Source of the DNA: Alistipes sp.
GTDB lineage: Bacteria > Bacteroidota > Bacteroidia > Bacteroidales > Rikenellaceae
Length of the DNA: 64,000 nt
Reading direction: 5' to 3'
Assembly: GCA_017630455.1 (NCBI GenBank)
Contig: JAGBVG010000084.1
Location: 1-64,000 of the forward strand
A model generated the notes under the pieces. The model saw nothing but the letters and a program-made list of their open reading frames with translations. It searched no databases and had not been told where the DNA came from. Positions 1 through 7,444 of the stretch are shown here, piece after piece (positions within the stretch are counted from its first letter, which is position 1; each line of letters opens with the position of its first letter). The position numbers and the translations under genes were made by a program.

Positions 1-1
1 A

Positions 2-112
2 GGTCTTGGTCTTGCCATTGTAAAACACGCTGTCCAATTCCACGGCGGCACAATTACCGTCACAAATCGACCCAATGGCGGTCTTAGGTTTGAGTTTACT
101 TTGAGTAAGTGA
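2..112 (+). CDS. Sensor histidine kinase, C-terminal end only
   Basis: Only the last 36 residues lie in the window. They carry the G2 box of the HATPase domain (GLGLAIVKHAVQFHGG) followed by a final strand and stop, as in PhoR/BaeS-type two-component kinases. The protein would bind ATP and phosphorylate a response regulator encoded outside the window. A terminator-like hairpin follows 59 bases downstream, so this is the end of its transcription unit. The input signal cannot be inferred. Confidence 0.85.
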   Translation, partial: GLGLAIVKHAVQFHGGTITVTNRPNGGLRFEFTLSK

Positions 113-170
113 CCTTACAAGGAGCCTCGGGTTAGTCAAATAACTCTTTGATATTACTGCATACAGAAAT

Positions 171-205
171 CGGTAGCCACAATTAAGTGACTACCGACTT
201 TTTCG
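171..205 (+). terminator. Rho-independent terminator after the kinase gene
   Basis: CGGTAGCCAC (171-180) pairs with GTGACTACCG (187-196) apart from one C/A mismatch, with a six-base loop, and is followed by ACTTTTTCG. Confidence 0.75.
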
Positions 206-660
206 AATACACCCAAAAATTGAATACACTTGATGTGTTTTAATAATGAAGTTTTGATTATCGTTTCCAATCATCAAGCCACTTCATAAATCTAATAACA
301 CTCTCGTAGTCCTCTATAAAGCGGTTAGAAATTTCGATGTGGTGTCCTACTACAACAGGAGAAACAGCAATGTTTCTCCTGTTTTCGTTTGCAGGGGTCG
401 GCCTCGAACGGCTCATATCTACAATCCTCCTAAATCCTCCTTTAAGTTCGCTACGCTCCTTTTCGTTGCTGCGGCTCGGCAAAACAAACGAGTTTGTTCT
501 GCTCTTGCCTTAATCGCAACGCTGATAAGGAGGAGTTGTGGCAAGCCGAGGCTTGCAGAAGATTTCTGTTTTTGTTGCGTGGACAATGGTAGTGGCGAAT
601 TATAGCAATGATGCTACTTCTGGAGGTGGATGAAACTTGCTCGAAAAAGAGCGCTGATTA
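206..660. other. Intergenic stretch with two hairpins, no convincing gene
   Basis: A perfect 13-bp inverted repeat with a GCAA tetraloop lies at 354-383 and is followed by TTCGTTT on the + strand. A second hairpin with one mismatch lies at 479-502 (GCAAAACAAAC against GTTTGTTCTGC). A minus-strand reading frame (482-258) crosses the first hairpin and has a plausible-looking end, but no signal, motif or promoter supports it. The region may be a decayed gene or an extragenic palindromic element. Confidence 0.45.
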
Positions 661-692
661 CTTGATTATTCACCGAAAAAAGTATATATTTG
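661..692 (+). promoter_or_regulatory. Promoter of the first fimbrial operon
   Basis: TATATTTG (685-692) matches the Bacteroidetes -7 element TAnnTTTG, and CTTG (661-664) stands 20 bases upstream where TTTG is expected. The start codon of the first gene is at 881, which leaves a leader of about 180 bases. Confidence 0.6.
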
Positions 693-750
693 CGTAGTAA
701 TTTAGTTATTTGTCTCAAGGAGATATATTGTGCTATCGGCGTAACTTGCT

Positions 751-770
751 GAGGGGGGGGTATTTTAGCC
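751..770 (+). promoter_or_regulatory. G-tract leader motif (copy 1)
   Basis: Within the leader, GA is followed by eight Gs and TATTTTAGCC. A closely similar string (GGGAGGGGTATTTTGTAGCC, 14959-14978) sits in the leader of the second fimbrillin operon. No known RNA class is recognised; a shared regulatory element is inferred from the two copies alone. Confidence 0.4.
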
Positions 771-880
771 CACTCTCCTCAACTTTTTTATAGGTATGTA
801 GCTTTTTTAAAATAGCCTCGATGGTTGCGCCTTTTGCATAAACTCTGCGGAGATGAAATATTGTTAACCCAGAAATTAAG

Positions 881-1459
881 ATGAAGAGAATTGTTCTTTT
901 GTTTGCTATTTTGCTCCTTGGAATAACGGCATCGAAAGCGCAAGATGTGGCAATAAAGACCAACATACTTTACGATGCGACGGCCACCGCAAACCTTGGA
1001 GTAGAGATCGGATTAGCAAAAAAGTGGACGCTCGATCTCTCGGGTAATTTCAATGCCTGGAGCAGAGACGAGGGTGTCAAGTGGAAGCATTGGCTCGCGC
1101 AGCCCGAGGCGCGATACTGGTTCTGTGATCGTTTTGCCGGTCACTTCGTGGGAGTGCATCTTTTGGTCGGAGCCTTCAACTTCGGAAATCTTAATAATAA
1201 CATCTCCTTTCTCGGTAGCGACATCTACAATCTATCCGACTATCGTTATCAGGGCTATGGCTATGGCGCGGGTGTGTGCTATGGCTACTCCTTTCTGCTT
1301 GGCAAACATTGGAACTTAGAACTTGAGGTGGGCGTAGGATATATCTATGCCGACTATGAGAAGTTTGCGTGTGATGAGTGCGGTCGCCACATAGGTGCTG
1401 GCACCCACAACTATTTTGGCCCTACCAAGGCAGCTGTGAATTTCGTATATCTCTTTTAA
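881..1459 (+). CDS. DUF3575 family protein, first gene of fimbrial operon
   Basis: 192 residues with a signal peptide (cleavage expected near SKA-Q, about residue 20) and alternating aromatic and glycine-rich strands typical of a small outer-membrane or periplasmic barrel-like protein (repeated GYGYGAGVCYGY). DUF3575 proteins commonly head Bacteroidales fimbrial operons, directly before a DUF3868 gene, as here. The gene ends 11 bases before the next start. Its biochemical role is not established; an assembly or OmpA-like partner role is inferred from context. The ATG at 881 is preferred because it begins a complete signal peptide. Confidence 0.8.
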   Translation: MKRIVLLFAILLLGITASKAQDVAIKTNILYDATATANLGVEIGLAKKWTLDLSGNFNAWSRDEGVKWKHWLAQPEARYWFCDRFAGHFVGVHLLVGAFNFGNLNNNISFLGSDIYNLSDYRYQGYGYGAGVCYGYSFLLGKHWNLELEVGVGYIYADYEKFACDECGRHIGAGTHNYFGPTKAAVNFVYLF

Positions 1460-1470
1460 TAATCCGACGT

Positions 1471-2904
1471 ATGAGACGAGTTTTTGCTATTTTGTTGATG
1501 ATGACCTCTTTCGTGTGTGCGCGCGCTCAGCGCGTGGATGGTGTTGTCATCGAGCGATATACTATGGAGCGTAGTGGCGATAGTCTGCATATCGACATAC
1601 GCTTCAACACCTCTGCCCTTGAGGTGAAGAACCGTGAGGTGGCGGTCATAACCCCCACGATTGTAAAAGGCGATGAGAGCGTGGCGTTGCGCTCCTGTGG
1701 TATCTATGGCCGTATGCGCGACATCTATTACCAGCGCAACGAGGATCTCGCACCAACCACCGATGCAGATATGGTCTACCGCAAGTCGCGCGTCCCTGGA
1801 GTTGTCGACTACAGCATAACTCTCCCCTATACCGAGTGGATGGAGAATAGCTCACTTGTAGTGTGCCACAAGGGCTATGGCTGCTGTGGCAGCGAGGTGT
1901 GGTCGGATGCTGAGACCTTGGTTAGCCAGTTCCCTCGCGTGCTGTACACCCCCGAACTCATATACCTGCGCCCTGAGGTGGAGGTGGTCAAGACCCGCTC
2001 GCTGCAGGGCTCGGCATATATCGACTTCCGCGTTAGCCGCACAGAGATAGACCCTGCTTATCACAACAATAGCTATGAGCTAAAGAAGATTACGGGCACG
2101 ATCGACTCGGTGAAGATGGATAGTGACATCACCATCCGCTCGCTCGCCATCAAGGGTTTCGCATCGCCCGAGAGTCCCTACGACAATAATACTCGTCTGG
2201 CTAAGGGACGTACCGAGGCGTTGAAGCTCTATGTCGAGAATATGTATCACTTTGGCGAGGGTTTCATTGCCACATCGTATGAGCCTGAGAACTGGGAGGG
2301 CCTTAAGGCATACGTCGAGGCGTCGAGCATCAACCATAAGGCGGAGATCTTGGAGGCTATACGCTCCAATCGCGAGCCCGACAATAAGGAGTGGTTTATC
2401 AAGCAGAGCTGGCCCGAGGAGTATCGCCTGTTGTTGCGCGACTGCTATCCTATGTTGCGCCGCTCCGACTATCTGATAGAGTACGACATACGCAGCTATA
2501 CGCAGCCCGAGGAGATAGAGCAGGTTATGCTCACAGCACCTCAGAAATTGTCGCTCGAGGAGTTTTATCTCTTGGCTAAGACATACGAGGAGGGTAGCGA
2601 GGCTTTTAATGAGGTATGGGAGACCGCCATACGTATGTATCCTAACGACGAGGTTGCCAACCTCAATGCTGCAAATACGGCTATGATGAAGGGCGACTAT
2701 GAGCGTGCTGAGCGTTACCTGCAGCGCGCGGGCGATGGTGTCGAGGTCATCTACGCACGTGGTGTGCTGGAGGTCTTGCGCGAGAATTTCGATGCAGCGC
2801 GTCCACTCCTCGAGACAGCTGAGAAGATGGGTGTCCAGCAGGCACGTGACATCTTGGAGAATATGGGTAACCGCTGGAGAGTGACAAGTGAGGACAACAA
2901 ATAA
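1471..2904 (+). CDS. DUF3868/OmpA-like periplasmic protein with TPR-like tail
   Basis: 477 residues. The start at 1471 (MRRVFAIL) gives a clean signal peptide ending ARA-Q; an upstream in-frame ATG at 1378 lies inside the previous gene and is rejected. The N-terminal part (about 20-180) resembles DUF3868. Residues about 190-320 contain an OmpA-type peptidoglycan-binding signature (IKGFASPESPYDNN followed by an R-L-A-K-G-R helix). The last 90 residues form helical repeats like TPRs. In Bacteroidales such proteins sit between DUF3575 and the major fimbrillin genes, and they may anchor the assembly apparatus to the wall. That function is inferred. Confidence 0.75.
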   Translation: MRRVFAILLMMTSFVCARAQRVDGVVIERYTMERSGDSLHIDIRFNTSALEVKNREVAVITPTIVKGDESVALRSCGIYGRMRDIYYQRNEDLAPTTDADMVYRKSRVPGVVDYSITLPYTEWMENSSLVVCHKGYGCCGSEVWSDAETLVSQFPRVLYTPELIYLRPEVEVVKTRSLQGSAYIDFRVSRTEIDPAYHNNSYELKKITGTIDSVKMDSDITIRSLAIKGFASPESPYDNNTRLAKGRTEALKLYVENMYHFGEGFIATSYEPENWEGLKAYVEASSINHKAEILEAIRSNREPDNKEWFIKQSWPEEYRLLLRDCYPMLRRSDYLIEYDIRSYTQPEEIEQVMLTAPQKLSLEEFYLLAKTYEEGSEAFNEVWETAIRMYPNDEVANLNAANTAMMKGDYERAERYLQRAGDGVEVIYARGVLEVLRENFDAARPLLETAEKMGVQQARDILENMGNRWRVTSEDNK

Positions 2905-2961
2905 CAAACAATAAAACATACAAACAACTAATTAATCAATTAACTTTTAAACAATTAAACT

Positions 2962-4554
2962 ATGAAGAAATTTTTAGTTTTGGCTCTTGCAGCATTCGCA
3001 TTTGCTGCTTGTAGCGAGAAGGAGGAGAACGGCAATCAGCCAGTTCAGAATGGTGAGTTGGAGCAGTCATACGTGGCTATCACTCTTGCTGCCGACGACC
3101 TCACACGTGCCGATGACGGTAAGTATGATAAGGGTCGTGACGAGGAGCGTGCCGTTAAGTCTGCTTATGTCTTCTTCTTTGAGGATGGTGTGGCTTTCCC
3201 TGTAGCATTTGATGGTACTACCTCTACCAATACCGGAGTACAGAACTACATCAGGGTAGATCTTACTGGTAAGAATGAGAATATGAATAACGTTTCTGAT
3301 GTTAAGGATGCAGTTCTTGTTCTTCAGAAATATAAGGGCGAGTATCCTAATCAGGTAGTAGCAGTTCTCAACTGGACACCAACAGAGAATAGTTACAACC
3401 TTTCACAGCTTCAGGATGTTATATCTTCATTGGGTAACGATGATAATGGCTATGTAATGAGCAATGCTGTTTACGCTAATGGCAACAAGGAGGTTGTTGA
3501 TGCTGTTGCACTTACTGCTGCAAATATCGCTAAGACTGAGGAGGTGGCTCTTGAGAACCCTATCACCATCTATGTTGAGCGTGTTGCTGCTAAGGTGGTG
3601 TTCTCTTCTAAGGATAACGGCAAGTTCAAGGTTGGTAAGGTTGAGGATACTGTTGACAATACAGAGACAACTGTTTATGCTCAGATCAAGGGCTTTGAGC
3701 TCTACAACGATTATCAGACATCGTACCTTATCAAGCGTATCAATCCTAACTGGGCTGATGATGCGAATTTCGGCTTCACAAACTGGAATGATGTAGATTG
3801 GTTCCGTTCATACTGGGCTACATCTCTTAGCACTGGGTTCCCTAACAACTCATTCGACTGGAACAACAATGTTACAGAGTTGGGTGGTTATGTATATTGC
3901 GGCGAGAATACTCGTAAGTGGAGTGCTGCAGAGGATGTTCGCACAAAGGTTATCGTTAAGGCACAGCTTGTAAAGGAGGATGGTACTACTCCTGTAGAGG
4001 TAGTTAACTGGTGGGGTAAGGACTATGTTGGCGAGGGTAACCTTTTGAAGGTTGTTGCTAACACCCTCAAGAATACCTACTTCACATCTGAGGATGGCGC
4101 TAATTTCGTTGGCCTTACTGATAAGGATATCAAGTGTGTCGTTCGTGGCCCACAGTCAACGAACGCATACGAGGTTTACTTCGTAATCTCAGATTCAAGC
4201 AAGCCAAAGAAGTGGTATAAGTATGAGAATGGCAAGTATACTGAGATTAAGGTTGATGAGCTCAACAAGGAGCTTTCTGCAGTTCAGCCAGCTCGCGTTT
4301 ACAAGGAGGGTATGACATACTATTGGTTGGATATCAAGCACCTTGGTAAGGAGGGCTCAACTACTGAGTACGGTGTTGTTCGTAACCACGTTTACCAGGT
4401 AAACATCACCGACATCAAGGGTTATGGTACTCCAGTTTACGACGGTAATATCGATTTCGTTACTCCTGAGAAGCCTGTTGATATCAACTCATTCGTTGCT
4501 GCTCAGATCAACATCCTCTCTTGGAGAGTTGTTGCTAACGACTACGAGATCTAA
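2962..4554 (+). CDS. Mfa1-type major fimbrillin lipoprotein (copy 1)
   Basis: 530 residues with lipobox AFAAC (Cys17) followed by SEKEE, an acidic surface-export-type signal. The segment SYVAITLAADDLTRA resembles the start of Porphyromonas Mfa1, where an Arg-specific cut removes the first strand to allow polymerisation. The C-terminus (AQINILSWRVV) is the conserved terminal strand of this family. Length fits Mfa1 (about 560). In the family, subunits polymerise by strand exchange into a type V pilus. No gingipain-like protease is visible here, so the processing enzyme is unknown. The leader is A-rich without a Shine-Dalgarno, usual for this phylum and for highly expressed genes. A hairpin follows at 4566. 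Confidence 0.85.
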   Translation: MKKFLVLALAAFAFAACSEKEENGNQPVQNGELEQSYVAITLAADDLTRADDGKYDKGRDEERAVKSAYVFFFEDGVAFPVAFDGTTSTNTGVQNYIRVDLTGKNENMNNVSDVKDAVLVLQKYKGEYPNQVVAVLNWTPTENSYNLSQLQDVISSLGNDDNGYVMSNAVYANGNKEVVDAVALTAANIAKTEEVALENPITIYVERVAAKVVFSSKDNGKFKVGKVEDTVDNTETTVYAQIKGFELYNDYQTSYLIKRINPNWADDANFGFTNWNDVDWFRSYWATSLSTGFPNNSFDWNNNVTELGGYVYCGENTRKWSAAEDVRTKVIVKAQLVKEDGTTPVEVVNWWGKDYVGEGNLLKVVANTLKNTYFTSEDGANFVGLTDKDIKCVVRGPQSTNAYEVYFVISDSSKPKKWYKYENGKYTEIKVDELNKELSAVQPARVYKEGMTYYWLDIKHLGKEGSTTEYGVVRNHVYQVNITDIKGYGTPVYDGNIDFVTPEKPVDINSFVAAQINILSWRVVANDYEI

Positions 4555-4565
4555 TAACTACGGTT

Positions 4566-4602
4566 GGTTATAGCTCCGCGGCACTCCGCGGGGCTGATAG
4601 CC
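4566..4602 (+). terminator. Intercistronic hairpin between the two major fimbrillins
   Basis: AGCTCCGCGG pairs with CCGCGGGGCT (one wobble), closed outside by GGTTAT/ATAGCC, then ACGATTTATCTTTTT. It looks like a partial terminator or 3' stabiliser that would raise the amount of upstream fimbrillin message relative to downstream genes. Confidence 0.65.
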
Positions 4603-4632
4603 ACGATTTATCTTTTTCAAAACTAATAGATT

Positions 4633-6282
4633 ATGAAAAAGTATATATTTTTAGCAATTGCACTTCTTGGTTTGGCATCTTGTGCCAAGGAAGACCTCAC
4701 TAATGGCAATGAGCCTATCCACAACGGTGAGATCGAGGAGTCATATATCGCCATCAACCTCTCAGCATCGGATATTACACGTGCTGAGGGTGATGATGCT
4801 CCCGCATTCGAGGATGGCGAGGAGGCAGAGCGTGCTGTTAGCCACGCGGATTTCTTCTTCTTCGACGAGGCGGGTAATCCATTCGCGGTGACAGGTAACC
4901 CTGCAACAACTCCTGGTGGTGGTATCAACCACCTTCGTGCCGTTGATGTGAGATTTGGTGCTGATAACACCACTGAGGGTGATGATATCTCAGATTCGTC
5001 AAATGCAGTTCTTTTGCTCAGCACCTATAAGGGTCACTACCCAAGTCAGATTGTTGCAGTTCTTAACTGGAGTCCAAGCAATGATAAGTCATACTCATTG
5101 AATGACCTTCACGATGCTGTAGCCATTCAGGGCTCATTTAAGAATGATCCTGATGTGGATGTATACACTAATTACTTCGTAATGAGTAATGCGGTATATG
5201 CTCAGGGTACAACTGAGGTGTGTGCTACCCCACTCACAATTGAGAACATCAAGACCACAGAGAAGGATGCATTGGCTGCTCCAGTTAACATCTATGTTGA
5301 GCGTGTTGCGGCAAAGGTGTCGGTCATTGCTAATGAGACAGGAAAGTATCTCTTGACTGGAGAGGGTGAGACTGGAGTTTACGCTCAGATTCTTGGTTGG
5401 GATCTCTATCGCGATAACCCACAGTCGAAACTTCTCAAGGATATTGACCCTATTACATGGACTGCGGATGATTTGGGCTTCAACTGGAACGATTCTCCAT
5501 GGTATCGTAGTTACTGGGCAACATCATTGGAGGCTGTAACGGGTGAGATTTATGAGAATGGTAAGGCTGCAGGTGCTTATACTTACATTGGTGAGAACAC
5601 TACTGGTAAGGAGACTTGCACAAAGGCGGTTATCAAGGCTCAGTTGGTAAAAAAGGTTGACGGCGTGGATAAACCACTTGAACTTGCTATCTGGAACAAT
5701 GTGGAGTATGTAGAAGATATCAATCTCCGTACAGCTGTGGCTAACACACTCAAGAACACTTACTTTGCAAAGACAGGCGAGGGTGATGCTGTTGTCTACA
5801 CAGGTCTTAAGCCAGAGGATTTGGTATGCAAAAGTGGCGACTTTAATGGTGTAAAGGCTAACGAGGTTTACTTCCAGTTGTCAACTACAGGTAAGGGCAA
5901 GAATTGGTATAAACTCGTGGATGGTAAATACGAGCCAGTAGCAAACGACACCGCAAATGATGTAAATAGTGTTGCTGCTACAAATGCTGCTCTTAAGAGC
6001 GTTCCTGCTGCAGTTCTTTATGAGGATGGTTATACATTCTACTATGTAGATATCAAGCACCTTGGTGCTTCTGGCAAGGATGCTGAGTATGGTATCGTTC
6101 GTAACCATATTTACAACGTTACTATTAATTCAATCACGGGTTACGGTAGCCCAGTATATACAGGTACTGAGTTCATCGATTATCCACAGATTTCGGATCA
6201 GAAGTCATTCGTATCGGCTCAGATCAACATCCTCTCTTGGAGATTGGTTAATCAGGTGGTTGATATTCAGCCAAATAACTAA
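4633..6282 (+). CDS. Mfa1-type major fimbrillin lipoprotein (copy 2)
   Basis: 549 residues, a clear paralogue of the preceding fimbrillin: lipobox LGLASC (Cys17), the segment SYIAINLSASDITRAEG, a shared middle block (IYVERVAAKV; FNWNDSPWYRSYWATSL) and the terminal strand AQINILSWRLV. The tail is longer (NQVVDIQPNN). Two major subunits in tandem suggest alternative or mixed shafts, or that one is a stalk and the other a minor subunit. The sequence alone does not decide. Codon usage is rich in T-ending codons like copy 1, unlike the GC-richer genes that follow. Confidence 0.85.
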   Translation: MKKYIFLAIALLGLASCAKEDLTNGNEPIHNGEIEESYIAINLSASDITRAEGDDAPAFEDGEEAERAVSHADFFFFDEAGNPFAVTGNPATTPGGGINHLRAVDVRFGADNTTEGDDISDSSNAVLLLSTYKGHYPSQIVAVLNWSPSNDKSYSLNDLHDAVAIQGSFKNDPDVDVYTNYFVMSNAVYAQGTTEVCATPLTIENIKTTEKDALAAPVNIYVERVAAKVSVIANETGKYLLTGEGETGVYAQILGWDLYRDNPQSKLLKDIDPITWTADDLGFNWNDSPWYRSYWATSLEAVTGEIYENGKAAGAYTYIGENTTGKETCTKAVIKAQLVKKVDGVDKPLELAIWNNVEYVEDINLRTAVANTLKNTYFAKTGEGDAVVYTGLKPEDLVCKSGDFNGVKANEVYFQLSTTGKGKNWYKLVDGKYEPVANDTANDVNSVAATNAALKSVPAAVLYEDGYTFYYVDIKHLGASGKDAEYGIVRNHIYNVTINSITGYGSPVYTGTEFIDYPQISDQKSFVSAQINILSWRLVNQVVDIQPNN

Positions 6283-6313
6283 TTGCAATATTACGGCAAA
6301 CGTAGTATGACTC

Positions 6314-6345
6314 AAGGGGTCGCCAACGACCTTGACGACCCCCTT
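6314..6345 (+). terminator. Hairpin after second fimbrillin, possible attenuator
   Basis: AAGGGGTCG pairs with CGACCCCCTT with one bulged C. It is followed by AAATTAAAAAA rather than Ts, so it is more likely a stabilising or pausing hairpin than a full terminator. Confidence 0.45.
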
Positions 6346-6360
6346 AAATTAAAAAATAGC

Positions 6361-6396
6361 GGGGTAGAACCCTAACAAGGGGTAGAGCCCCAACAA
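6361..6396 (+). repeat. Two tandem 18-bp repeats before the anchor gene
   Basis: GGGGTAGAACCCTAACAA is followed directly by GGGGTAGAGCCCCAACAA (two differences). Each unit can fold into a small GGGG/CCCC-type hairpin. They end 13 bases before the start codon at 6410, so they could influence ribosome access. Confidence 0.7.
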
Positions 6397-6409
6397 AGAA
6401 TTTATAAAA

Positions 6410-7423
6410 ATGATAAGAGCGCAAATATTCAGACGATGGATGGTGGCACTGTCGATGGTGGCGATGGTGATAGCATCTATGTCCTGCAGCCGACGACTAA
6501 TCTTCGACGGTGAGGGCGACTGCGGCGTATACTACAACATACGCTTCAAGTATGACTATAACATAAAGTATGCCAATGCCTTCGAAAACGAGGTGAACTC
6601 CGTTGCGCTCTACATCTTTGATGAGAGTAACGTGCTCATCGACACCATTGTAACCACCGACAAAGAGGCACTATCATCAGAAACATTCGAGATACCCCTC
6701 GAACTCGAGCCTGGACACTACACGCTCCTTGCCTGGGGCGGACTTATGAACGAGGAGTCGTTCGACTTGCTTGCCGATGTCGAGGTGGGCACAACAAAAC
6801 TCGAGGAGATGCAGGTGCGTATGCACCGCACTGAGGGTGTGCAGGATAGCGACCTGCTGCCACTATTCCACGGTATGCGAGCACTCGATGTTAGCGACAA
6901 GCCTGGAACATACACCGAGACAATATCGCTTGTGAAAGATACGAACGTCATCCGCATACTCCTCCACGAGCTATCGGGTCACGAGATGTCGAGCGACCAG
7001 TTCTCATTCGAGATTACCGACCAAAATGGTCTCTACAACTACGACAATACCCGCCTCGAGGATGAGGTGATAACATACAAACCTTGGCATCAGGAGAGTC
7101 TATATGCCGACAGCGAGACGTCGCGTGCCACGGCTATAAATGCCGTTATGGCGGAACTTACCATAGGACGTATGAGTGCCGAGAGCTCTCCGATACTCAC
7201 TGTTACGAACACCGAGACTGGCGAGGAGGTGCTGCGTATACCTGTTGCCGATTATGCCCTTCTAGTTAAGGGTAACTATCGCAAGGATATGGGCGATCAG
7301 GAGTATCTCGACCGTCAGGATGAGTACTCGCTGACCCTCTTCCTCGACGAGGGCGAGTGGGTGAGCGCGCAGATTATCATCAACGGCTGGCGCGTGGTGA
7401 ACAATGATACGGGTGTAAATTAA
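6410..7423 (+). CDS. FimB/Mfa2-type fimbrial anchor lipoprotein
   Basis: 337 residues with an extended signal and lipobox IASMSC (Cys26). The motif DCGVYYNIRFKYDYNI just after the lipobox, then a strand ending in ALYIFDE, is the hallmark of the FimB/Mfa2 family, which sits at the pilus base, fixes it to the outer membrane and limits fibre length. The length matches Mfa2 (about 320). The C-terminus (SAQIIINGWRVV) resembles the terminal strand of the two upstream fimbrillins. Position directly after the shaft genes matches the mfa1-mfa2 order of Porphyromonas. Tandem repeats lie immediately upstream. Confidence 0.85.
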   Translation: MIRAQIFRRWMVALSMVAMVIASMSCSRRLIFDGEGDCGVYYNIRFKYDYNIKYANAFENEVNSVALYIFDESNVLIDTIVTTDKEALSSETFEIPLELEPGHYTLLAWGGLMNEESFDLLADVEVGTTKLEEMQVRMHRTEGVQDSDLLPLFHGMRALDVSDKPGTYTETISLVKDTNVIRILLHELSGHEMSSDQFSFEITDQNGLYNYDNTRLEDEVITYKPWHQESLYADSETSRATAINAVMAELTIGRMSAESSPILTVTNTETGEEVLRIPVADYALLVKGNYRKDMGDQEYLDRQDEYSLTLFLDEGEWVSAQIIINGWRVVNNDTGVN

Positions 7424-7444
7424 GAAAAAGGTATCAGCTAAAGA

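Noticed and set aside
395..430. tRNA-like T-arm on the minus strand (GTTCGAGGC)
   Set aside because: The flanks do not pair as a T-stem and no acceptor stem or anticodon arm can be drawn.
258..482. Minus-strand 74-codon frame
   Set aside because: It overlaps a perfect inverted repeat, has no promoter or family resemblance, and the N-terminal half reads like chance sequence. The end is plausible but not enough to call a gene.
661..880. Invertible promoter for the fimbrial operon
   Set aside because: I looked for an inverted repeat pair flanking the promoter and found none, and no invertase gene is nearby.
2080..2919. Long minus-strand frame opposite the DUF3868 gene
   Set aside because: It is a shadow of the GC-biased + strand codons; no signal, motif or start context.
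6361..6396. Possible CRISPR repeat pair
   Set aside because: The units are directly adjacent without spacers, and no cas gene is in the window.
7084..7269. Cys-rich small frame inside the anchor gene
   Set aside because: It is an out-of-frame reading of the FimB/Mfa2-type gene without its own signals.
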